Shown piece by piece: positions 58,077 to 64,000 of a stretch of 64,000 bases of DNA; positions within the stretch are counted from its first letter, which is position 1; each line of letters begins with the position of its first letter. The stretch covers positions 62,001 through 126,000 of the forward strand of contig JADJOU010000003.1 in the NCBI GenBank assembly GCA_016713645.1, written 5' to 3'. The position numbers and the translations under genes were made by a program. Source of the stretch: Bacteroidota bacterium (GTDB taxonomy: Bacteria > Bacteroidota > Bacteroidia > Chitinophagales > JADJOU01). The notes below the pieces were generated by a model. The model was given only the letters and a program-made list of their open reading frames with translations. It was not told where the DNA came from and made no database searches.

Positions 58077-58646
58077 TTAAATAGTTGCATTGTCTTCTAA
58101 ATTATTATTCGAATTCTTATATAAATCATTGACTTTTCCCTGCAAAATCGCTCTAGCCCTTGCTAGTTGTGACTTTGATGTCCCATCACTTATTTGGAGC
58201 ATTTCCCCTATTTCTTTGTGCGAATACCCCTCAATCGCGTAGAGATTAAAAACTGTTCGATAGCCGACAGGCAGTTCTTGGATTAATTTTAATATCTCTT
58301 TTTCTGAGAATGACTCAATGGTATGTTCTTCAAAACCAGTGAATTCAGAATCTTCAAGTTCTGAGAGGGAAGCGTGGTTGGATTTTTTCCTATAGTATTC
58401 AATGGCTGTATTGACGACAATTCGCCTAATCCACCCCTCAAAAGAACCTTTTCCCTCGAAAGATTGAATTGATTTAAACACTTTTACAAATCCATCTTGT
58501 AAAATATCCTCTGCTTCTTCTTCGAATGTGGTGTATCTCAAGCAGATATAATACATTTTGCGAGAAAATTTTTCATACAATGCTTTCTGGGCCAGTCTAT
58601 CGCCTTGAATGCACTTTTGAATCAAATCATTTTCTTCGAAATTCAT
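58077..58646 (-). CDS. ECF-type RNA polymerase sigma factor
   Basis: 189 aa. Region 2: KMYYICLRYTTFEEEAEDIL with FVKVFKSIQSFEGKGSFEGW; region 4: LIQELPVGYRTVFNLYAIEG, YSHKEIGEMLQISDGTSKSQ. It directs RNA polymerase to a specific set of promoters, typically for envelope or stress genes. It starts 21 bp after rdgB and is followed by the anti-sigma-like barrel protein, forming a sigma/regulator operon. Confidence 0.93.
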   Translation of the reverse strand: MNFEENDLIQKCIQGDRLAQKALYEKFSRKMYYICLRYTTFEEEAEDILQDGFVKVFKSIQSFEGKGSFEGWIRRIVVNTAIEYYRKKSNHASLSELEDSEFTGFEEHTIESFSEKEILKLIQELPVGYRTVFNLYAIEGYSHKEIGEMLQISDGTSKSQLARARAILQGKVNDLYKNSNNNLEDNATI

Positions 58647-58667
58647 ATTAGACTCTAAAAATAACGA

Positions 58668-59252
58668 CTATTTTGAAGATTGCAAATACTTGATGAATTT
58701 TTGAATTGCAATTCCCCTATGGCTTATCTTATTCTTAGTTGCCTTGTCCATTTCAGCAAAACTGCAGTCATAACCCATTGGCATGAATACGGGATCATAA
58801 CCAAAGCCACCTGTTCCCCTTTTAATTTTGCCAATTGTTCCCTCGACGATTCCCTCGAATAAGAACGAAGTAGTTCCATCGCAATAGGCCAATACAGTTC
58901 GGAATCTGGCAGAGCGGTCTGTATGAGGTTCTAAATTTCTTAAAAGCAATGAAATATTATCTTCTGTCGATCGCTGTTCACCCGCATATCTAGCGCTTTT
59001 TACACCTGGGGCATTGCCAAGGGAAAACACTTCGAGCCCTGTATCTTCAGCAAAACAGGGCAAGTTCAATGCGCGATAAAGCTGTGCTGCTTTATATTGT
59101 GCATTTTCTTCTAAAGTATTGAATGGTTCAGGAATTTCATCCTCAAAATGGAGATCAGAAAGTGATTGAACAATATATTGATTGTGCAATAATTCTTGCA
59201 CTTCTCTCTTCTTGTTTTCGTTTGAGGTTGCAAATAAAATTGTTTTTTCCAT
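58668..59252 (-). CDS. rdgB: Non-canonical purine NTP pyrophosphatase (RdgB/HAM1)
   Basis: 194 aa. LFATSNENKKREVQELL at the N-terminus, FAEDTGLEVFSLGNAPGVKS, ARYAGEQRSTEDN, GTGGFGYDPVFMP and ISHRGIAIQKF are the family motifs. It hydrolyses dITP, ITP and XTP to monophosphates and so keeps these bases out of DNA and RNA. First of three genes with the ECF sigma factor and its partner. Confidence 0.95.
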   Translation of the reverse strand: MEKTILFATSNENKKREVQELLHNQYIVQSLSDLHFEDEIPEPFNTLEENAQYKAAQLYRALNLPCFAEDTGLEVFSLGNAPGVKSARYAGEQRSTEDNISLLLRNLEPHTDRSARFRTVLAYCDGTTSFLFEGIVEGTIGKIKRGTGGFGYDPVFMPMGYDCSFAEMDKATKNKISHRGIAIQKFIKYLQSSK

Positions 59253-59305
59253 AGAAATAAAATTGCTAAACGAAATAGAAAACTAGGATGAATCAGCAGG
59301 ATTCA

Positions 59306-59551
59306 TTATTTTGGAACGGGCTTGGTCTGTTTTTTCTTTGCATCTCTCAAGCCATCACCAGAAGCTTTTTTCTGTTTTTCTTTCATCTTCTTCGTGAGCT
59401 TTCCGCTTTGATATGCTTTAATTTGCTTTCTGTATTTTTTCTCACTGAGGAATTCCATATCCTTATAGGTAGGGCAATTCTTCTTCTTTGCACATGATGT
59501 TGCGAAAGTCAGTCCTATAAATACAAATAAAATAATGCGAATTGTTTTCAA
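59306..59551 (-). CDS. Small basic lipoprotein
   Basis: 81 aa. Lipobox LTFATSC at residues 14-20, then KKKNCPTYKDMEF and a Lys-rich tail (KLTKKMKEKQKKAS). The NCPTY motif matches the CP(S/T/A)Y motif repeated in the next upstream gene, 12 bp away, so both belong to one transcript and may share a function. No known family. Confidence 0.65.
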   Translation of the reverse strand: MKTIRIILFVFIGLTFATSCAKKKNCPTYKDMEFLSEKKYRKQIKAYQSGKLTKKMKEKQKKASGDGLRDAKKKQTKPVPK

Positions 59552-59563
59552 AAGGGGAATGGC

Positions 59564-60043
59564 TTATTTTTTTGTTGGGAGTAATCCAGATGTGGCTTTT
59601 TTCTTGTCTTGCTCTTTGGCCTTTTTAGTCCAAGGCGCAAGTCCTGCAGCATTTCCCTCTTTGGATATTGATAAATCTTTGCTATAGCTTGCACCATTGC
59701 CTTGACCTCTTGTATTCACGCTTCTAGAAGCTGGAGAACTATTGGCATATGCTGGGCAAGATTGTCTTCTAGTCGCTCTAAGTCCTCCACTGCTATTAGA
59801 ATAGGCTGGGCAAGATCTTCTTTTTTGAGATTTGACTCTTCCACCAGTGCTGCTAGCGTATGTTGGGCATCCAGCGCGCTTGGCCCTTTTCCATGAATTC
59901 GATGTACCGCTATTGGCATACGAAGGACAAGACCTGCGCTTTCCTTTATTGGTCGAACTATTGGCATACGAAGGACATTTCGTGTGATGAACACAAGACA
60001 TAATAAAAGTGGTCAATAATATATATAGGAGAATATTTCTCAC
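59564..60043 (-). CDS. Lipoprotein with five CP[STA]Y repeats
   Basis: 159 aa from a GTG start (RNILLYILLTTFIMSC). Lipobox TFIMSC at residues 12-17. Then five repeats of a CP-[STA]-Y-[AS]-[NS]-[ST] motif spaced 16-20 residues: CPSYANSS, CPSYANSG, CPTYASST, CPAYSNSS, CPAYANSS, each preceded by basic residues (KRRS, KRAG, KRRS, RRQS). Basic tail KKAKEQDKKK. Five evenly spaced Cys suggest metal binding, redox or crosslinking at the cell surface; this is inference. No family recognised. Confidence 0.65.
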   Translation of the reverse strand: MRNILLYILLTTFIMSCVHHTKCPSYANSSTNKGKRRSCPSYANSGTSNSWKRAKRAGCPTYASSTGGRVKSQKRRSCPAYSNSSGGLRATRRQSCPAYANSSPASRSVNTRGQGNGASYSKDLSISKEGNAAGLAPWTKKAKEQDKKKATSGLLPTKK

Positions 60044-60345
60044 AGATTCATTTTTTGTAAAAGTAGGTATTCTACTAAATTAAATGCATTAAATTTTGTA
60101 AAATATAAGACACAATCTAAACTATGTAATTCATAATAGTTTGATTTTTCAATTGAGCATGTGCAAAAAAAAGTCAAACTTGGATGAAAAGCCCTATTTA
60201 CAAGCAATGAGAAAGGTAAAATATCCACAAATATAATGTAATTCACATTTTTTTACTTTGTTGCTTTTCAATACATTACATTTATCGAATTGACATATAC
60301 GTTCGCTTATCCACAATTTTCGAATGTCTTTATTCGGCATGGGTA
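60044..60345. other. Gene-free spacer between divergent genes
   Basis: About 300 bp, very A/T-rich, between the CP[STA]Y lipoprotein (minus) and hup (plus). I see no RNA gene or repeat; it should hold the lipoprotein promoter, which I cannot place convincingly. Confidence 0.5.
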
Positions 60346-60375
60346 TTGACATTACGGGGAATGCGCTTACATTTG
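60346..60375 (+). promoter_or_regulatory. Promoter of the HU gene
   Basis: TTG (60346-60348), exactly 19-bp spacer, TACATTTG (60368-60375): both boxes of the Bacteroidota primary sigma consensus. The transcript would start near 60381 and have a leader of about 36 nt, A/T-rich before the ATG at 60417. Confidence 0.65.
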
Positions 60376-60416
60376 CTCCGTTAAAACAATTTTAATTACA
60401 ATTAAATTTTAAAAAA

Positions 60417-60704
60417 ATGAACAAAGGTGATTTAATCGACAAAATGGCAAAAGATGCTGGTATTACTAAAGCTGCAGCTGGTGATGCTTTGAATTCTTTC
60501 ATGGGAGCTGTAAAAGGCACTCTTCAAAAAGGTGACAAAGTAACTCTAGTTGGATTTGGTACTTTTTCTGTTTCTAAGAGATCTGCTAGAATTGGTAGAA
60601 ATCCACAAACTGGAAAAGAAATCAAAATCGCTGCTAAAGTTGTTGCTAAATTCAAAGCTGGTGCTGAGCTTTCTGCATCTGCTGCAAAAGCAAAAATTAA
60701 ATAG
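60417..60704 (+). CDS. hup: HU-family DNA-binding protein
   Basis: 95 aa. MNKGDLIDKMAKDAGITKAA, VTLVGFGTFSVSKRSAR, IGRNPQTGKEIKIAA and AKFKAGAELSASA cover the whole HU fold, including the DNA-intercalating arm with its NP. A small Ala/Lys tail ends it. HU dimers bend DNA and compact the nucleoid. Strong promoter and strong terminator fit an abundant protein. Confidence 0.97.
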   Translation: MNKGDLIDKMAKDAGITKAAAGDALNSFMGAVKGTLQKGDKVTLVGFGTFSVSKRSARIGRNPQTGKEIKIAAKVVAKFKAGAELSASAAKAKIK

Positions 60705-60730
60705 TATTATCTCCCAAGATAATTCTACCA

Positions 60731-60758
60731 AAAAGCCCCGCATTTATGCGGGGCTTTT
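60731..60758 (+). terminator. Rho-independent terminator of hup
   Basis: AAAAGCCCCGCA / TGCGGGGCTTTT around a 4-nt TTTA loop, followed by TATTTAT. Starts 27 bp past the hup stop. Symmetric enough to act also on the convergent pnuC transcript. Confidence 0.92.
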
Positions 60759-60788
60759 TATTTATAGAATAAGTCATTTTAATTCACC

Positions 60789-61427
60789 CTATATTTTCAT
60801 CTCTCTCCTCCACTGATAATATCCAACAAACCCCAATATCAAGAAGATAAAATATTCTATGGATATTAAATAGACTGATTTTTTAAAGTATAAAAAAACA
60901 CTCAGGGCATTGATGATAATCCACAAGATCCAATTATCAATCTGTCTTCTCGCCATCATAATCGTCGCGATAATGCTCATGCTCGCAATGATAGAATCGA
61001 TAATTGCATAGGATGCTGGTTTGGTAAAAATGATAGGGAACAAAATATGGAGATGGGTTATAAAATAATAGAGGGCTATCCCAATAAAAATAATTGATGT
61101 AATATATAATGGCCATTCCGACTTGTGAACTTCACGGGGTTTGATATTAATGGCTTGTCCTTGCCATTTATACCAACCATATATAGAAAAGACTAAAAAG
61201 AAGATTTGTAAAATCATATCTGCATATAATTGGACTTGATAGAACAAGATGCAAAAGCAAAATATATTGATACATGCAGCCAACCACGTCAGGATATTAA
61301 ATTGAATAGCATAGATGACGCATATCATTCCCGCAATGCAGCCCACCAATTCCAAATAAGACATCGCATATCCGCGCCATTCAATGGCAATCGTAGAAGC
61401 ATTTAAAAGTTCTGCAGGCAATATCAT
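60789..61427 (-). CDS. pnuC: Nicotinamide riboside transporter PnuC
   Basis: 212 aa from MILPAELLNAST (a Met seven codons earlier is possible). Seven membrane helices. Family motifs: YAIQFNILTWLAACINIFCF, FLVFSIYGWYKWQGQ, and RRQIDNWILWIIINALSV with the WxxW substrate residues. PnuC moves nicotinamide riboside or a related vitamin by facilitated diffusion. No TPP or NAD riboswitch could be recognised in the 184-bp upstream spacer. Confidence 0.9.
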   Translation of the reverse strand: MILPAELLNASTIAIEWRGYAMSYLELVGCIAGMICVIYAIQFNILTWLAACINIFCFCILFYQVQLYADMILQIFFLVFSIYGWYKWQGQAINIKPREVHKSEWPLYITSIIFIGIALYYFITHLHILFPIIFTKPASYAIIDSIIASMSIIATIMMARRQIDNWILWIIINALSVFLYFKKSVYLISIEYFIFLILGFVGYYQWRREMKI

Positions 61428-61632
61428 GATCCTTTTATAATATGGCAATAACGAATCGTATTCACAATTTTCAAATATAGCAGAAACTAGTTTGATTATC
61501 CTTTAAATCAATTGCCATGCAAAAGATAGATGTAAATTATGTAAATCAATTCTAAAATAGTGTAACGCTTTATTTATCATCTCTGTGGACCTTTGCGCTT
61601 ATAATTTCAATCACCAATTAAATTAAATAGTT

Positions 61633-64000
61633 ATGATTCAAAAAACAAAAAACCTAATCTTTGCGTTTATGCTTTGCTTCGTGTATGCATTAAACGCAGC
61701 ACCTCCGGTAATTTCAGGTCCCCCTACCACACCTTGCAATGCATTGGCCGCATCATCTGCTGGCGGGATGACTGCTTCTGGCGTGCTAAAATCTTATGAT
61801 GGCGAAACCTATGGAGGAAGTATTGCCAGTCAAAATTCAAATCCCCCATTTGCACCAAATTTAGTTTACTATGTGGGAACTACGACTAATGTCAATTTTG
61901 CAGCAGGTGTGCCTGCACCAACTTGCGGCACAACAGCAGGAGCTCCGAAGAGATTATTCTATTCATTTGTCGCTCCTTCAATCGGAAATATTGGTGTGAC
62001 ATTGAGAGCAAATTATCCTACGACGAATAAAGCGACAATCATTGAGGTACTATCTGCGACAAGCTGTTCAGGTACATTTAGTGTTGTAAAATGTTCTACA
62101 GCGGATTCATTGGTTTTAACACCTGCAGATTTGACTTCTCATTTAGGTCAGACACTTTACGTTCAAGTAACTGAGAATAGCGCTGCTAATACAGGCATGA
62201 ATTTCATGCTCAGCATCGAAGGAAATGTACCCGCTATTTCTATTGATAGCATCAATACCAATGGTATGCGTGTCATTTTACCTGCAACGACTCCTACCAA
62301 TTTAAGTCATTACAAAATTTATTATAGACCATCAGGAAGCACAGGATATGCAACAGCACTTGTATCTTCTTCTGCAACTTCATTTAAATTAAAGAATCTA
62401 GTGAGTGGGATAAATTATGATATTTGGGTTTCACTTTATAGCGCTACGAATACGCAAGTATTTTGCACGCCTTTAAAAGTAGTTTCTACGATTTCAGGTT
62501 GCGCTGGTTCTCTACCTGCACCAACTGCTATAACTGCTCCATTACCAAATACAAGCTGCACAAAAGTTTTAGTCACTTGGCCTAGTTTTGCAAATGCAGG
62601 AACTGACCAAAAATATAGATTATACTATGGCGAAACAGGCAGCTCAGGCTATACAATTATGGCCTTGAATGACACTTCTGTGCTATTAAATTTGCTTATT
62701 AATAAATCTTACTTTTTCTACTACAGAGCAATTTGTCAATCTGGCTTTGCTCTTTTAAGCGGCACAACAACTAAAATCACTTGCGGAGTAACGACACCAC
62801 CAGTGAATATCTTACCTTGCTTTGCAACATCGGCGTCTTCAGCAAATGGATCAACGGCTGTTGGTGAGTTGAGGGCTTATGACAAAGGGGTTTATGGAGG
62901 AAGTATATCAAGCCCGAATTCAAACCCACCTTATGCTCCGAACTTAGTATACTACATTGCCAATACTATTTATGCAGCTTATGCGCCAGGTGCTCCAGCT
63001 CCAACTTGCGGAACCCCAGCATCGACACCTAAAAGAGCTTATTACTCTTTCAGAGTTCCATCTATAGGAGATGTGGGAATCACTTTGAGAACAAAATATG
63101 TTTTAACAAGTGGTACAACTATCTTGGAGGCTATGACAGCAACAGGATCTCCTTGTCCTACGACATTTAATATTATTAAATGTTCATCTAATGATTCCTT
63201 AATCCTTACAGCAGCTGATTTGTTGCCATATCAAGGACAAATCATTTACATCCAAATCACTGAAAACAGCACCGCTAATGCAGGAATTAACTACATGTTG
63301 AGTATTCAAGCAAACGCGCCTAATTTCACGATTGATAGCGTAAACACAAATGGAATGCGCGTTGTCATGCCATCAAGTCCACCTTCAAATCTTAATGGCT
63401 ATACCCTTTACTATCGTCAAACTGGGAATACAGGATATTCATATATCAATCTACCTGCATCAACGAGCTCTTATAAATTGACCGATTTGTTGAGCAATGT
63501 TTCTTATGATGTATGGTTGGCGTACAATAGCAGTAGTTATAGTCAAACATTTATATCGCCTACAAAAAAACAAACCACACAAGCGGGTTGTTCAGGCACC
63601 TTGCCTTCACCTACAGCTGCAACAGCTCCGTCACCTAACACCAGCTGTACGAAAGTATTGGTTAAATGGCCAAGTTTTGCAAATGCTGGAACATCTTATA
63701 AATACAGAATTTATTGGAGAGAAACAGGATCATCTGGTTATAGCTTACTCTCATTGAATGATACTTTTATCACCTTAACATTATCACTCAATACATCTTA
63801 TGATTTCTTCTATAAAGCAGTTTGTCCTACAAACTATGTATTGTCGAGCACTACATCAATGTTGGTGACATGCGGAACTCCTAAGACAAGCAGCGTCATT
63901 ACATCTAGCACAGATAAGAAAATTACCATCAAAGGAATTTCTTATAGCCTCAATGACTTTATTGGATTGGCGTTGGCAACTGAAGGAACTGTTCCGACAG
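61633..64000 (+). CDS. Large secreted Fn3-like protein with internal tandem duplication (3' partial)
   Basis: ATG at 61633 and open to the last base (789 codons); the gene runs off the window. Signal peptide IQKTKNLIFAFMLCFVYALN. Two copies of a ~361-residue unit follow (see the repeat entries). Each unit has an N-terminal beta-sandwich (ACFATSASS-like start, SNPPFAPNLVYY, YVQVTENSAANTGMNFMLSI) and two fibronectin-III-like domains (SIDSINTNGMRVILP, YKIYYRPSGSTGYATALV; then TSCTKVLVTWPSFANAG). Probably a surface or T9SS-secreted adhesin-like protein, but the sorting domain would be past the window end. Confidence 0.8.
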   Translation, partial: MIQKTKNLIFAFMLCFVYALNAAPPVISGPPTTPCNALAASSAGGMTASGVLKSYDGETYGGSIASQNSNPPFAPNLVYYVGTTTNVNFAAGVPAPTCGTTAGAPKRLFYSFVAPSIGNIGVTLRANYPTTNKATIIEVLSATSCSGTFSVVKCSTADSLVLTPADLTSHLGQTLYVQVTENSAANTGMNFMLSIEGNVPAISIDSINTNGMRVILPATTPTNLSHYKIYYRPSGSTGYATALVSSSATSFKLKNLVSGINYDIWVSLYSATNTQVFCTPLKVVSTISGCAGSLPAPTAITAPLPNTSCTKVLVTWPSFANAGTDQKYRLYYGETGSSGYTIMALNDTSVLLNLLINKSYFFYYRAICQSGFALLSGTTTKITCGVTTPPVNILPCFATSASSANGSTAVGELRAYDKGVYGGSISSPNSNPPYAPNLVYYIANTIYAAYAPGAPAPTCGTPASTPKRAYYSFRVPSIGDVGITLRTKYVLTSGTTILEAMTATGSPCPTTFNIIKCSSNDSLILTAADLLPYQGQIIYIQITENSTANAGINYMLSIQANAPNFTIDSVNTNGMRVVMPSSPPSNLNGYTLYYRQTGNTGYSYINLPASTSSYKLTDLLSNVSYDVWLAYNSSSYSQTFISPTKKQTTQAGCSGTLPSPTAATAPSPNTSCTKVLVKWPSFANAGTSYKYRIYWRETGSSGYSLLSLNDTFITLTLSLNTSYDFFYKAVCPTNYVLSSTTSMLVTCGTPKTSSVITSSTDKKITIKGISYSLNDFIGLALATEGTVPT
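61735..62817 (+). repeat. Protein-coding tandem repeat, unit 1 (1083 bp)
   Basis: Begins at the Cys codon of CNALAASSAGGM and ends before CFATSASSANGS. It aligns across its whole length with unit 2, e.g. YGGSIASQNSNPPFAPNLVY against YGGSISSPNSNPPYAPNLVY. 361 codons. Confidence 0.85.
62818..63888 (+). repeat. Protein-coding tandem repeat, unit 2
   Basis: Second copy, slightly shorter, ending near CGTPKTSS. Matches unit 1 throughout, e.g. TIDSVNTNGMRVVMP against SIDSINTNGMRVILP, with many synonymous and some amino-acid differences, so the duplication is not recent. Confidence 0.85.

Noticed and set aside
63497..63757. 86-aa plus-strand ORF near the window end
   Set aside because: Lies wholly inside the long open frame that starts at 61633 and covers the real Fn3-like coding sequence in another frame.
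1..64000. tRNA, rRNA or tmRNA genes
   Set aside because: I looked for TPsiC-arm patterns and long GC-rich conserved stretches and found none that fold convincingly by eye; a covariance-model scan would settle it.

Overview
The window reads as a chromosomal segment of a Bacteroidota bacterium (class Chitinophagia/Saprospiria-like; genus cannot be read from the sequence). Evidence: several type IX secretion (T9SS) cargo proteins with C-terminal sorting domains, a PorP/SprF plus PorE-like plus gliding-motility C-terminal-domain gene triad, DUF6029, DUF4159 and Omp28 proteins, AT-rich DNA, little sign of Shine-Dalgarno sequences, and promoters of the TTG-N19/20-TAnnTTTG type.

Layout. 1-1713: 3' part of a secreted beta-helix/Calx-beta protein. 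1871-5676: a NUDIX hydrolase plus a PLD/helicase/DUF3427/LexA-like multidomain protein. 5714-7061: an IS256-family insertion sequence. 7091-11586: an accessory zone with a 21-bp minisatellite, composite hairpin repeats, a broken RelE/HigB-type toxin-antitoxin pair, an AbiEii-like nucleotidyltransferase with its winged-helix partner, remnants of DUF1016 (YhcG) nuclease genes and a cupin. 11587-17413: a secreted unknown, SRPBCC, SDR, RlpA, an epimerase and RadA. 17462-18008: repeats. 18009-24336: a PNGase F-like T9SS protein, SpoU methyltransferase, YebC, Bcp, a barrel protein, DUF4159 and RsmE. 24392-28485: T9SS accessory operon. 28709-32532: TlpA, DUF6029, AlkB and a lipoprotein. 32683-38667: SulP-DabA-DabB inorganic-carbon uptake operon. 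38797-46526: UvrB, patatin-like protein, LOG, a metal-chelate binding lipoprotein, RluF and an RsbW-like ATPase. 46608-56658: Omp28, a TMTC-like membrane TPR protein, lipoproteins, cytochrome c, AnmK, a VIT-domain T9SS protein, ComEC and an enoyl-CoA hydratase homologue. 56648-60043 (minus): two small lipoproteins, RdgB, an ECF sigma factor and an anti-sigma-like protein joined to an outer-membrane barrel. 60417-64000: HU, PnuC and the start of a large secreted protein with a 361-residue tandem duplication.

A caution for every reader: at least a dozen conserved genes, including comEC, rsmE, dabA and dabB, are interrupted by single-base indels, mostly in short homopolymers. This density is more typical of uncorrected long-read consensus than of true pseudogenes. 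Where the two reading frames clearly join into one family protein, I give one feature for the whole gene and state where the frame breaks.
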